A program made the position numbers and the translations under genes. The notes beneath the pieces were generated by a model that worked only from the letters and a program-made list of their open reading frames with translations, made no database searches and was not told the DNA's origin. A DNA stretch of 64,000 nt. Origin: a virus. The stretch spans positions 62,001-126,000 of IMG/VR virus record IMGVR_UViG_3300030114_000003. One strand, given 5' to 3'. How positions within the stretch are numbered: position 1 is the first letter of the stretch; each line of letters begins with the position of its first letter. Shown piece by piece: positions 1-8,605 of the stretch.

Positions 1-618
1 ATAAATGGAATGAATGGGGATGCTCTTAAGAAAAGAGATGAAGAAATAAATGATGGAAGTTTCTTAGAATCTCTATTAAGTTCAATAGTGTCTGGTGCAA
101 CTAGATCTAGCTTTAAGAAAGATTTAGAAAATGATTACTTTGATAATAAAGATAGTTTTGAATCTGTAACAGATTCAATGACTAAACAAGTTAATGAAGT
201 ACTTGGTACTACTAAAATAGTCAAAACATTAGAAGATTCTAACAAGAAAAATGGAGAGTTCTTCAAGAAGTTGTTATCTGAAATAGATTCAGCTAAAGGG
301 AAATTATCTTCAGAAAAGAATAGTAATATAGAAATTGCATCATTTAAAGGAACTAGTTCAGCTTCAGGTAATTCTAGTGACACTAAGAAACTAAATACAT
401 TTAGTAGAACAGTTTCTGTTAATCAAACAGCTAATAATATGGTAAATGGAGCTTATATTGGTCTTGTAAAAATGCATATTGCTCAATGTAAAGCACTATT
501 CACAAAAGTAGTTGCCAAATCTAAAATGAATGAACAAGTTTATTTAGATGCATTAGCAGAATCTGCTTATGATGAAACTTTAGAAACTCTAGATACATTA
601 GAAGTAGTAGTAGCTTAA
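1..618 (+). CDS. C-terminal part of a probable inner-head/virion paralogue (cut by window edge)
   Basis: The frame is open from the first base, so the first internal Met (base 10) is probably not the real start. The product is helical, polar and Ser/Lys-rich. Its closing segment (an NGAYIGLV-like stretch followed by Lys-rich helices) and the middle block with FKKDL and a following D-N-K run resemble the same regions of the three genes downstream. I therefore read it as the end of a fourth member of that tandem family. The function is not recognised; a packaged head protein is inferred from family arrangement only. A strong hairpin terminator follows directly. Confidence 0.6.
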   Translation: MNGMNGDALKKRDEEINDGSFLESLLSSIVSGATRSSFKKDLENDYFDNKDSFESVTDSMTKQVNEVLGTTKIVKTLEDSNKKNGEFFKKLLSEIDSAKGKLSSEKNSNIEIASFKGTSSASGNSSDTKKLNTFSRTVSVNQTANNMVNGAYIGLVKMHIAQCKALFTKVVAKSKMNEQVYLDALAESAYDETLETLDTLEVVVA

Positions 619-630
619 TAAAAAATATAA

Positions 631-669
631 AAAGTTAAACTCTTATTTATTTTTTGAGAGTTTAACTTT
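631..669 (+). terminator. Hairpin terminator, 13-bp stem
   Basis: Bases 631-643 (AAAGTTAAACTCT) pair perfectly with 657-669 around a 13-base T-rich loop. It separates the first paralogue from the next, 30 bases before the ribosome site of the 701 gene. Confidence 0.7.
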
Positions 670-700
670 AAAATAATCAAATTTAAGGAGGAAAATTAAT

Positions 701-1729
701 ATGGGAAGATACAGTTCAATGATATTTAATGAAAATGCTAATAGTGGTCCTATAGATATTTCAGATGAAGCAATTCAAAGAGAATTTGCAGATGTACAAG
801 GTATAGAGTTTCATTATGAACCTACAATGGAAGGTACTGAAGCTATTAATGCTTTCACTGAAGAAGAATATTTTGATATATGTGAATCTTGTGGTTTAAA
901 AGAATTAGAATATTTTTCTATCAATAGAGTAGAAATGCCTGTTAATGAAGCATTCGGTGATGGTGGATTTTTAGAAAAGGTTAAAAACTTTTTTATTTCT
1001 ATAGGAAAGAAAATAAAAGTGTTATTTGATAAATTTATTATGATGATTAATAGATTCGTCATGAATGATAAAGCTTTCGTAAAGAAATATGGAGATAAAA
1101 TTAAGTCAGCAAGTACAGTAGGGGTTGAATACAAAGGATTCAATTTCAGTATATCTGAAAATGGTATAGATAAAGCTGAAAGTAAGTTATCTAAATACTT
1201 TACAAGAAGTGATTCAGAAATTTTATCTTCACATAAAGATACTAAGTCTGAAGAAATATCAGCAAAAATAAGAGGAGCTGCATTAGGTCAAAGTGAATTA
1301 TCATCTTCTGAATATTCTAAAGAATTATTTAAATTATTTAGAAAGGGTGAAGATTCTAAAGTTAATGTTACTATAAATGCAGATAATATCGTATCAGAAA
1401 TTACATCAGCTAAACAAGATAAAACTGATGCAATGAAAGCGTATAAATCTGTTAAAACATTCATTAATAAATTAATCAGTATAGTAGATGGTAGAAAGAA
1501 AAGTCTTGGTAAAGAAACAGGATCTGTTGAAAATGGGGATGCTCAAAGAGCTTGCACATATGATGTAGAAGATCTAAAGACTTGTTTATCTGCTATTCAA
1601 ACTTATAATGGAGCGTACTTGACTGCTATTAAAGCTAGAAATAGACAAAATAAAGGTGTTGCTCTTAGATTAATAACTAAGACTGCTAAAGAAGGTTATG
1701 AAATGCCTAATGATTTATCATTTGTTTAG
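701..1729 (+). CDS. Tandem virion/inner-head paralogue A (342 aa)
   Basis: ATG start with AAGGAGG about 10 bases upstream. The protein shares a block order with the next two genes: an acidic leader; an amphipathic helix near residues 90-120 (FLEKVKNFF...KVLFDKF) ending in a D-K-x-F/Y motif and a K-Y-x-D-x-I turn; a central ELFKLFRKGEDSK block; and a C-terminal helical bundle. These correspond to DSLFKVFRNNEDTK and AVKILFRGSDSE in the neighbours, so the three are clear paralogues. No catalytic motif is seen. Arrays of related head-internal proteins, matured by the prohead protease, are known in jumbo phages, and I infer that role here. Confidence 0.65.
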   Translation: MGRYSSMIFNENANSGPIDISDEAIQREFADVQGIEFHYEPTMEGTEAINAFTEEEYFDICESCGLKELEYFSINRVEMPVNEAFGDGGFLEKVKNFFISIGKKIKVLFDKFIMMINRFVMNDKAFVKKYGDKIKSASTVGVEYKGFNFSISENGIDKAESKLSKYFTRSDSEILSSHKDTKSEEISAKIRGAALGQSELSSSEYSKELFKLFRKGEDSKVNVTINADNIVSEITSAKQDKTDAMKAYKSVKTFINKLISIVDGRKKSLGKETGSVENGDAQRACTYDVEDLKTCLSAIQTYNGAYLTAIKARNRQNKGVALRLITKTAKEGYEMPNDLSFV

Positions 1730-1742
1730 TATATAAATTAAT

Positions 1743-1772
1743 GAAAGGGTATTATTTACCCTTTCGTTTTTT
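1743..1772 (+). terminator. Rho-independent terminator
   Basis: GAAAGGGTA (1743-1751) pairs with TACCCTTTC (1757-1765) over a 5-base loop and is followed by six T residues. Confidence 0.8.
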
Positions 1773-1797
1773 ATAAATTTTAAAGGAGGAATAATTA

Positions 1798-2886
1798 ATG
1801 TTTGATATAAAGTGTTTAAGTCTTAATGAAACCAATTCTAATGATTTATCTACTACAAGTGGTATAGAAGAAAATTTCTTTGCAACTACATTAAATTATG
1901 TATTAGAATCAGAAAGAAATATGATAGAAGTAAATAAACAATTATATAGATCTCTATTAGAATCAGGATCAGATGTTGTTGCTATTAATGAAGGGTTCTC
2001 TGATTTTACTTCCAAGGTAGTTAGTATTATATCTAAATTCTTATCATTTATTAAAAACTTATGGGATAGATTTGTTAGAGCTATAAATGGTGCAATCAGA
2101 TCTGATAAGTATTTAATTAAACATGCTGATCTATTAGGTAAATTTGATGATTCTTGTGAGTTTGATATAAATGATTATACTTATACTTTTAAAGATAATA
2201 TTCCTATTATAGATGCTCAAGCAAATTTCCAAGAAGGTTTTATAGAATTAGATTCTGGTACTTGGGATGATAATAAAACTAATAGAGAGAAATCAGATGC
2301 TGCTAAGAATAACTATGAAACATTTAAAAATAAATTAGATGGAGATTATTATGATTCTCTAAGAGCTTCAGTAATTGGAAGAACTGGAGAGAAAATTTCT
2401 AAAGAGGATTATAAAGATTCTTTATTTAAAGTATTTAGAAATAATGAAGACACTAAAGAAGATATTACAATTAAATCTGATAATGTAAATACTGCTTATT
2501 TATTTGTAAAAGATTATAAAACTGCTTTGAAAAGTGTAGAAGATACTAAGAAACAAATTGAGATTCAATATACTAATATAAAGAATTATGTATCTAGTTT
2601 ATTAAAAGTTGATAAAAAAGATGGTGGTAATAAAGTTAGTGTGAACTTTGATAATAAAGTATCAGGTGCTAATAATGTCGCAGCTTATAGTGTTGATTCT
2701 GAGACTCTAAATTATTTAAATCTATTTGTAAAAGCCAAGACAGATCAAATATCAGAAATGAGTGCTATACATTCTATATCTTTTAGTGCTAAATTAGATG
2801 CATTTAAAGAATGTTATAAATCTTCTAGAAGTGTTTGCTATAAAGCAATTGCTCAAGTACAAAAAATAAAGAGAGGAGAGATATAA
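1798..2886 (+). CDS. Tandem virion/inner-head paralogue B (362 aa)
   Basis: ATG start with AAAGGAGG upstream. It has the family layout: an N-terminal leader, an amphipathic helix around residues 65-100 with W-D-R-F-V and D-K-Y-L-I-K, the LFKVFRNNED block near residue 215, then long helices. The next gene starts one base after its stop codon region, and its own 3' end carries AGAGGAGAG, the ribosome site of that gene, so translation of the two is probably coupled. No enzyme motif is visible; structural role inferred from the family and its tandem layout. Confidence 0.65.
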   Translation: MFDIKCLSLNETNSNDLSTTSGIEENFFATTLNYVLESERNMIEVNKQLYRSLLESGSDVVAINEGFSDFTSKVVSIISKFLSFIKNLWDRFVRAINGAIRSDKYLIKHADLLGKFDDSCEFDINDYTYTFKDNIPIIDAQANFQEGFIELDSGTWDDNKTNREKSDAAKNNYETFKNKLDGDYYDSLRASVIGRTGEKISKEDYKDSLFKVFRNNEDTKEDITIKSDNVNTAYLFVKDYKTALKSVEDTKKQIEIQYTNIKNYVSSLLKVDKKDGGNKVSVNFDNKVSGANNVAAYSVDSETLNYLNLFVKAKTDQISEMSAIHSISFSAKLDAFKECYKSSRSVCYKAIAQVQKIKRGEI

Positions 2887-2887
2887 T

Positions 2888-4060
2888 ATGGATAATTATT
2901 GTGATGAATGGAATTACGTTATATATTTATCAGAGAGTACAATTAATAAAACTAATCTAATTGCTGCTATACAAGAATCTGTTCTAACTGCACAAGAGAA
3001 GAATACATTGAATAATATGTTTGTAGTAACAGAAGGTGTAGCAGAAAAGGTAAAAGGAGCTATTGCTAAGATTATAGCAGCCTTAACTCGTATATGGGGA
3101 AGGTTCATAGAAGCTATGAGTGCTTTGATTAAGAGAGATAAGAATTATCTTATTAAATATAAAGATATTATATTAAAGAAAACATTCTTACAGAATTATA
3201 CTTTCACAATGTATAACTATCAAGTTGGTCAGCCCGATTTATTAGGTACATATGCTCCTGCATTTAACTTTAGTTCTTTAGAAAAAGATTTAGAATCGGA
3301 AGAAATTTTTGTAACTAAATACTTTAAAAAAGTAGAAGCTATTCAAAAGAAGAATGGTGATATAAATTTTGAAGAAGCTGTTAAGATTTTATTTAGAGGA
3401 TCTGATTCCGAATTAGCAATAGAAAGTTCTAAATTTAATATGACAGATGCTTATAACTTCTGTGTTAATTATGAAGCTATTGCTAAGAAATTTGATACAG
3501 ATAAAAAGAATATAAAAGTAGCTGCTGATGATGTACAAAAAAGAATAGAACAAATGAGCAGAGAAGCAAAAACTCAAGAACCAGTGGCTCCAGTACCAAC
3601 AGGAGCTACAAAAGAAAGTTTTGATTTCTTTGCCTATGGGAGTTATAAATCGTATTTATATGAAAATACTGTAATAAATGAAGTGGATATAAAAGCACCA
3701 GAACAAGCAACTGTTAATCAAACACCATCTCAAGCTGGTGTATCTAATACTTCAGATCCTAATAAAGCTGTTATAAATCAACAAGGAACTGCAAATAAAG
3801 AGGTTGATCAAACTCAAATTGACAATGCAGGTGGTAGTGATAAATCTGTCGATAAGATTAAAATATACATTAAAGTTGTCGGTGAATTAATGACTGCTAA
3901 ATGTCAAGTATGTGAAGAGATGTATAAAGCTTATATGCAAATTATAAGATCACATGTAAAAGATCATGTTGGTAAGAGTGATACTTCTACAACTAAACCT
4001 GAAGATAAAGCAACAGTTCAAGGGACTGATAATTCTAAAATAGATACAAGTGGATTATAA
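2888..4060 (+). CDS. Tandem virion/inner-head paralogue C (390 aa)
   Basis: ATG start overlapping the tail of the previous gene's ribosome site (GAGAGGAGAG). The N-terminal two thirds follow the family pattern (W-G-R-F-I-E-A, D-K-N-Y-L-I-K-Y, ILFRGSDSE). Unlike its sisters it has a long low-complexity insert (about residues 225-315) rich in Pro, Thr, Gln and Asn, then a final helical domain with a C-x-x-C pair (A-K-C-Q-V-C-E-E) and a polar tail. The insert looks like a flexible linker. Function unrecognised; packaged head protein inferred. Confidence 0.65.
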   Translation: MDNYCDEWNYVIYLSESTINKTNLIAAIQESVLTAQEKNTLNNMFVVTEGVAEKVKGAIAKIIAALTRIWGRFIEAMSALIKRDKNYLIKYKDIILKKTFLQNYTFTMYNYQVGQPDLLGTYAPAFNFSSLEKDLESEEIFVTKYFKKVEAIQKKNGDINFEEAVKILFRGSDSELAIESSKFNMTDAYNFCVNYEAIAKKFDTDKKNIKVAADDVQKRIEQMSREAKTQEPVAPVPTGATKESFDFFAYGSYKSYLYENTVINEVDIKAPEQATVNQTPSQAGVSNTSDPNKAVINQQGTANKEVDQTQIDNAGGSDKSVDKIKIYIKVVGELMTAKCQVCEEMYKAYMQIIRSHVKDHVGKSDTSTTKPEDKATVQGTDNSKIDTSGL

Positions 4061-4065
4061 AAAAG

Positions 4066-4089
4066 TCCTAGTGCTATTATGCACTAGGA
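4066..4089. terminator. Bidirectional terminator between convergent genes
   Basis: TCCTAGTGC (4066-4074) pairs with GCACTAGGA (4081-4089), a 9-bp stem with a 6-base loop. An A-run precedes it, giving a T-run on the minus strand. It closes the plus-strand paralogue operon and overlaps the stop codon of the minus-strand gene ending at 4084. Confidence 0.75.
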
Positions 4090-5262
4090 TATTTTACGTA
4101 AAGAAAATACACATGATATTACAAAAGCATCATCTTTTCTAGTATAAATTTCTTTTCTACTTATAAGTAAATAATTCCCATTTATTCTAGTATCAGAATG
4201 ATTTCTTATTATATATTCTTTATTAATAGTAAATATAGAACTATCTATTTCAGATTTTATTATATTTACTATAGTAGAAGATGTTTCTATATTATTTTTT
4301 ATTTTATTAATATTATTAAGGTTAGTAGTTCTTATTATTTGAACCTTATTCTTAGTATCAATTGTACTATTATTATCTAATGATACTGTGCTAGTATTAC
4401 CTTCTGTATCAATACCTATAATAGTATTAGTAGCTTTAATTACACTCTTATTTTGAAACATACTTATATCATTATTGGTTATATGAATTAGATAACATTG
4501 AGCATCATCATCTATACTCATTCCTTCTATCTTAGAATTATTAGAAGTCAAATCACTTACATCAAATATTATTCTATTATATTTCTCATCTATAGAAGGA
4601 ACAGGAATTCCTGAATTGCTTAAAAGATAAGTTTTATCATAATCTATAAAGAATCTATAGTCTGTATTATAAATAGAGTACTGATTATTTACATATTCTA
4701 AAAATTTAACTATACTATTATAAACTGGTATAAAAAAGCTATTTATCTCGGTATCATTTGACATAGGCTCCATTAAGAGCTTCATATGGGTGAGATTAGA
4801 AAGTAAAATTTCTAGTAAAGACGTATTGTGATGTATACCACTGACGACCTTCTTATTATTATCAATATTACTTAATTTCATCAATCCGATAGTCACAAGC
4901 TTCTGATTTGTAGAGTCTGTATTTTCTTTATTATAATCCAATACAGAAACATCATTTAAATTCTCATCCATGAAATAGATGAATTGATCTTTAATATGAC
5001 CTGTAGATATCTGTAGATTATCTCCATAAATAAAACTATCTACATATATTCCTATATATTTATCATTCTTATTTTTTATCATATAATCTATCAATGATTT
5101 TTCTAATGATATCTTTATGTACATAATAGGCATATTATATTTATCATAATCATAATTTATGATAAGATTAGTAATACTATCTTTATTAAATTCCTTAATT
5201 TGTCCATCTTGATTATAAATAAATTTAATCTTGTGTCTATATTTATTTGTAGAAACACCCAT
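4084..5262 (-). CDS. Probable baseplate hub-like tail protein (392 aa)
   Basis: ATG start with AGGAGG 10 bases upstream. The N-terminal 130 residues are beta-rich and contain a segment of the type Y-D-x-x-N-M-P-I-M-Y-I-K-I-S, followed by a middle section with FIPVYNSIVKFLEYVNNQ and Y-N-T-D-Y-R-F-F-I-D-Y-D. I recall this combination from tail/baseplate proteins of large Firmicutes phages with a gp27-like hub fold, but cannot confirm the fold here. It is the last gene of a minus-strand unit and ends inside the shared terminator. Confidence 0.45.
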   Translation of the reverse strand: MGVSTNKYRHKIKFIYNQDGQIKEFNKDSITNLIINYDYDKYNMPIMYIKISLEKSLIDYMIKNKNDKYIGIYVDSFIYGDNLQISTGHIKDQFIYFMDENLNDVSVLDYNKENTDSTNQKLVTIGLMKLSNIDNNKKVVSGIHHNTSLLEILLSNLTHMKLLMEPMSNDTEINSFFIPVYNSIVKFLEYVNNQYSIYNTDYRFFIDYDKTYLLSNSGIPVPSIDEKYNRIIFDVSDLTSNNSKIEGMSIDDDAQCYLIHITNNDISMFQNKSVIKATNTIIGIDTEGNTSTVSLDNNSTIDTKNKVQIIRTTNLNNINKIKNNIETSSTIVNIIKSEIDSSIFTINKEYIIRNHSDTRINGNYLLISRKEIYTRKDDAFVISCVFSLRKIS

Positions 5263-5282
5263 TATAAATCCTCCTTTATAAA

Positions 5283-5313
5283 AAATAAAATAGGTAAGGA
5301 TTTCTCCTTACCT
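5283..5313. repeat. 31-bp direct repeat, copy 1 (contains a terminator)
   Basis: Bases 5283-5313 are identical to 6228-6258. The two copies bracket the 5562-6146 gene and the broken gene beside it. Each contains the same terminator hairpin. Confidence 0.8.
5292..5313 (-). terminator. Terminator (minus strand)
   Basis: AGGTAAGGA (5292-5300) pairs with TCCTTACCT (5305-5313) over a 4-base loop, and the minus strand continues into a T-rich tail. Confidence 0.75.
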
Positions 5314-5320
5314 TAATGTT

Positions 5321-5547
5321 TTATTCTATCTCACAATTTAAAATTTTCTCTATAATTTCATTTTTATAATTTTCATCTGTTTTTAATTTATGTAAATTAA
5401 TTCCTTTATTTTTTAAATCTTTTTTAACAAGATTGTTTACATAATTAGAACGACCTCTATTATCTTGTTCTCCAAATAATGTGATTATTTCATTTATAAC
5501 TTTTTCAAAAGTTATTATAACTCTTTCTTTATCTTTCCAACAGCCAT
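5321..5547 (-). pseudogene. Small gene broken by a frameshift near its start
   Basis: An ATG at 5547 sits behind a GGGGG-rich ribosome site but reads only ten codons (MAVGKIKKEL) before TAA. One reading frame over, an open frame of about 75 codons runs to a TAA at 5321. It is polar, with blocks such as VIITFEKVINEI and NNLVKKDLKNKGI, and has no start codon of its own near the ribosome site. A single-base indel in the first codons would join them. Either the gene is dead, or the site is recoded, or the base call is wrong. The product is unrecognised. Confidence 0.5.
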
Positions 5548-5561
5548 TATAAAAACCCCCT

Positions 5562-6146
5562 TTATCTTAATAATATACTTATTAAATTTCTATGTTGTTT
5601 GTCTGACAATTTTCTCACTTTCATCTTTTTATTAGGTAAATCTTTTATTAAGAATTTCTTTTTAAATCCATATCTAGGTAAAATTTTATCAAAACGATGA
5701 TTTAGAGAATTAAACTTGTCTATCATAAATCTTGGATAATAGAAAACGAAATTAAAAGGTTTAATACTTAATCTTCCAGTAGACATTATATTTTCATGAT
5801 ATAACAATAACACATCTTGAATAACTTTATGGAAAAGAAATCCTCTACGTATTCTTATATCATCAAATCCAAATCTTATATCAGATTCTTCAAGATATTT
5901 AATAGATGCTTTATCGTAAAAAGTTATATAGAAAAGGGTGTACCCTTGTAAATCTGAAATTATATATTGAAACACCTTACTATTTTTATCATAAGGTTCA
6001 ATATATTCTTTATTCACCTTCCAATGAATATTTATAGATTTTCCAAATATAAATAATAAATATTCGTCTTCATTATTAGGAATTCTAAATATATATTCTA
6101 TAGATTCCATTATATCATATAACGTATAATCAATTAAATTTGCCAT
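5562..6146 (-). CDS. Hypothetical protein (194 aa)
   Basis: ATG start. The N-terminal half is acidic and beta-rich with many aromatic residues; the C-terminal 60 residues turn strongly basic (R-F-D-K-I-L-P-R-Y-G-F-K-K-K and K-K-M-K-V-R-K). No known family recognised. Its start overlaps the end of a 24-codon leader frame (6134-6208), suggesting coupled translation. The gene plus the broken gene after it lie between two identical 31-bp repeats. Confidence 0.5.
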   Translation of the reverse strand: MANLIDYTLYDIMESIEYIFRIPNNEDEYLLFIFGKSINIHWKVNKEYIEPYDKNSKVFQYIISDLQGYTLFYITFYDKASIKYLEESDIRFGFDDIRIRRGFLFHKVIQDVLLLYHENIMSTGRLSIKPFNFVFYYPRFMIDKFNSLNHRFDKILPRYGFKKKFLIKDLPNKKMKVRKLSDKQHRNLISILLR

Positions 6147-6208
6147 AATATTACTATATTTTTCTTTAGGAATTTATCTCTATCTTTTAATAATTCTAAT
6201 AATGACAT
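6134..6208 (-). CDS. Very small ORF upstream of and overlapping the 194-aa gene
   Basis: ATG (6208) with GGAGGG upstream; 24 codons (MSLLELLKDRDKFLKKN...). It overlaps the next start by 13 bases in another frame. It may be a translated leader that delivers ribosomes to the next gene, or a real micro-protein. Evidence is the ribosome site and position only. Confidence 0.35.
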   Translation of the reverse strand: MSLLELLKDRDKFLKKNIVILWQI

Positions 6209-6227
6209 ATTCCCTCCTTAAATTTGT

Positions 6228-6258
6228 AAATAAAATAGGTAAGGATTTCTCCTTACCT
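6228..6258. repeat. 31-bp direct repeat, copy 2 (contains a terminator)
   Basis: Identical to 5283-5313. The hairpin AGGTAAGGA (6237-6245)/TCCTTACCT (6250-6258) terminates the minus-strand gene ending at 6266. Confidence 0.8.
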
Positions 6259-6265
6259 ATAATTT

Positions 6266-7327
6266 TTAATTAGACAGTCTATCAAAGTCTAATTGATTAT
6301 GTATAAAGTATTCTGCATTAATAGCTTTCATAGTTTTAGGATCTGATAGATTTACTAAGAATTGTTCTATATTTTTACATTCAGGTGTATTATAATATAT
6401 TTGATGCTGATATGGTATATCTATAGCTTTAAATCTATTGGAGAATTCAATTTCTGATATTTTTAATTTATCATTATCAATTCCATTCCAAATGATTGTT
6501 GTATCACTATTATATCCATTCAGGATTTTATAATTATCAATAGCTCTCTGTATGGTAGACATAGCAGTAGTTACATTGCATAACATTTTTATTCCTCTTT
6601 CTTTTACAGATGATAAAGTCATTAATAATGACAATGTCTCTGGTAGAAGAGTTAATGTTTGTTGCTTTGTATTCCTATCTGCTAAGTATCTATTCATAAG
6701 ATTATAATGATCTACGTAATATGATTCATCCCCATTACTTGTTTTCTTGGGTCTGAATATTACTGTATCATTATTTGTTACTAGTTGATAATTGTAAATA
6801 TCTTTTGTTAATATTAAATTTGGAATTCTCTTTTTATCTTTTTGATTCCTTAATATTAAATCGTGTATTATAACACCTGTTTCGAATGTACCTTTGATGA
6901 AATAAATATCATCTAAGTATTTGCAGAATAATTCCATTAAATCTATATTGAATTGAATCATATCATCAATAGATTTATCTGCGTTAAAATTTGCTTGTGA
7001 AGTAAAGTTATAGTTTTTATAGAACTGATTATTTATGTATGGACAATTCTTAGAGTATACGAGATAGAAATTAGTTTTTATTTTAGCATTTCTAAAGAAA
7101 TCTCTATAATGTGCACACATGTTTATTACACATGAAGACAAAGTTGAGTACTCTTTCATTTCATAATCAATTTTATATAAAGACTTTACTATAGAATATA
7201 TGTCTATGTATATATTTAGTTCTGTTGCATTATTACAAAATTTAAATGCTTCTCTTACTAACGGAACTAATTTATCATATCTAATTAGATACGAGTTGAT
7301 CAATTGGTTCATTAACACTTTGCTCAT
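6266..7327 (-). CDS. Hypothetical protein (353 aa)
   Basis: The start is taken at ATG 7327 (MSKVLMNQL), which has a GGGTGAT ribosome site; this makes it overlap the end of the upstream gene by 47 bases. The protein is mostly alpha-helical with mixed charge and no P-loop, zinc site or membrane segment. It is last in a set with two small paralogous genes. Not recognised. Arrangement suggests one transcription unit with the 7281 and 7741 genes. Confidence 0.5.
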   Translation of the reverse strand: MSKVLMNQLINSYLIRYDKLVPLVREAFKFCNNATELNIYIDIYSIVKSLYKIDYEMKEYSTLSSCVINMCAHYRDFFRNAKIKTNFYLVYSKNCPYINNQFYKNYNFTSQANFNADKSIDDMIQFNIDLMELFCKYLDDIYFIKGTFETGVIIHDLILRNQKDKKRIPNLILTKDIYNYQLVTNNDTVIFRPKKTSNGDESYYVDHYNLMNRYLADRNTKQQTLTLLPETLSLLMTLSSVKERGIKMLCNVTTAMSTIQRAIDNYKILNGYNSDTTIIWNGIDNDKLKISEIEFSNRFKAIDIPYQHQIYYNTPECKNIEQFLVNLSDPKTMKAINAEYFIHNQLDFDRLSN

Positions 7328-7739
7328 TTTTATCACCCTTATCAAAATATAATAAGTCATTTAATTTTCCTAAGATAGATTTCAATAATTCTGGTAATAG
7401 TTCTATATGTATAAGTGTATCATAACTATTACAGAATTTAGTTTTATTATCTTTATTTATATTATTTAAAATATTATTAGAAAAATCAATATAATTTTGC
7501 ATACATCCTACACCTGTACTTATATTCCATTTTTTATTATCTTTATGATAGTATGATATATCTATACGTTTATCTATTTTTTCAATAACAATTTTATATA
7601 ACTGATAGTATTTTATACATAATCCATTATTATATTCTATATAATTAGCAATTATAATATCCTTTTTTCTGTTAAGGTCATATTCAAATTGTGTCATATT
7701 TATTCCTTTAAATTCGAAATCCAATTCTAATTCTTCCAT
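7281..7739 (-). CDS. Hypothetical protein, paralogue of the next gene upstream (152 aa)
   Basis: Its core matches the 7741-8109 product block by block: a Y-x-I-x-V/I core, an I-D-I-S/Y-G-I-S strand, a S-T/S-G-V/C-G-C turn, Y-I-D-F, and a closing L-I-H-I-E-L-L-P-E-L-L-K segment equivalent to I-H-M-E-I-V-P-D-L-F-K. The pair probably arose by tandem duplication. No function is evident. It shares 47 bases with the downstream gene start. Confidence 0.55.
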   Translation of the reverse strand: MEELELDFEFKGINMTQFEYDLNRKKDIIIANYIEYNNGLCIKYYQLYKIVIEKIDKRIDISYYHKDNKKWNISTGVGCMQNYIDFSNNILNNINKDNKTKFCNSYDTLIHIELLPELLKSILGKLNDLLYFDKGDKNEQSVNEPIDQLVSN

Positions 7740-7740
7740 A

Positions 7741-8109
7741 TTAATAATCCCCTTTTATTATATTAGAACTTGTAATATTTAAGTTTTGTAGGATATATTT
7801 AAATAAATCGGGCACAATTTCCATATGAATATCGTGAGATAAAAATTTTACCATACCATTTCCCTTAGACATAATTATATCTCTAACAAAATCTATATAA
7901 CCTTTATATGAGTTTATATTACATCCACTAGAAGTATTATCTCTAGTTGGATGAATCCATGTTACTGAGATTCCATATATATCTAATCTACCCACTTTAA
8001 TCTCATATAGTTTTTTTCTTTTTATTTCATTATTATTTTCATCATATTCTATATCTCTAACAATTATTGAATCTTCTTCGAACGATCCATTATATTCAAA
8101 TTTTATCAA
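7741..8109 (-). CDS. Hypothetical protein, paralogue of the 7281 gene (122 aa)
   Basis: A small alpha/beta protein with a charged first half (E-Y-D-E-N-N-N-E-I-K-R-K-K) and the conserved block described for its sister gene 7281-7739. It follows the PC4-like gene by only two bases, so the two are probably co-transcribed. Not assigned to a known family. Confidence 0.5.
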   Translation of the reverse strand: MIKFEYNGSFEEDSIIVRDIEYDENNNEIKRKKLYEIKVGRLDIYGISVTWIHPTRDNTSSGCNINSYKGYIDFVRDIIMSKGNGMVKFLSHDIHMEIVPDLFKYILQNLNITSSNIIKGDY

Positions 8110-8111
8110 TA

Positions 8112-8519
8112 TTATACAGCCTCCTCTAAATCGAAATCAGTTATAGGATCATAGAACTCTGATGGATCTACTTTAGATATATCTACTCCTACTGATTCTA
8201 ATTCTTGATGAGTAAGTACAGCAGTTAATGATGGAATAAAATCTTCTCTAGTTTTTAATCCTTCTATTATTTCTTTAGTATCACCATATTTTTCTCTTAC
8301 CATGAATACTGCAAGATTATCAGCACCTTCATCTGATAATGAAATACCTTTACCCATTATTTCTTGTCCCTCTCCATTTATATACCATGTTCTAATATCA
8401 AGAACCTCTGCTTTCCCATTATGTGATATTGTTCTTAATGCTTTGAATGTATTATTCTTTTCTTCCAATACCTCGTTTAATTGTCCTAGTTTAAAACTAT
8501 AATCACCTTTAAAAGCCAT
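8112..8519 (-). CDS. PC4/YdbC-like ssDNA-binding protein (135 aa)
   Basis: ATG start with AGGAGG upstream. Residues about 33-65 read EVLDIRTWYINGEGQEIMGKG followed by ISLS, the signature of PC4/p15 and bacterial YdbC-like domains (V-L-D-I-R-x-W-Y ... K-G-I-S-L-S), which bind single-stranded nucleic acid as dimers. The last 40 residues are acidic. A role in replication or transcription of phage DNA is inferred. It lies between the monocistronic 8606 gene and a pair of small paralogues. Confidence 0.55.
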   Translation of the reverse strand: MAFKGDYSFKLGQLNEVLEEKNNTFKALRTISHNGKAEVLDIRTWYINGEGQEIMGKGISLSDEGADNLAVFMVREKYGDTKEIIEGLKTREDFIPSLTAVLTHQELESVGVDISKVDPSEFYDPITDFDLEEAV

Positions 8520-8549
8520 ATTAATTTCCTCCTAATTTTAATATAAAAA

Positions 8550-8574
8550 ATAAGGGAGAACCTAATCCCCCTTA
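8550..8574 (-). terminator. Terminator after the 8606 gene
   Basis: On the minus strand AAGGGGGATTAGG folds on TTCTCCCTT and is followed by TTTTTTA. It separates the 8606 gene from the 8112 gene. Confidence 0.65.
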
Positions 8575-8605
8575 TGTAGTTATATATTATTTTAAATTAT
8601 TATAT

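Noticed and set aside
135-383. Minus-strand ORF inside the first paralogue
   Set aside because: AT-rich shadow frame without a ribosome site, opposite to a clear coding frame.
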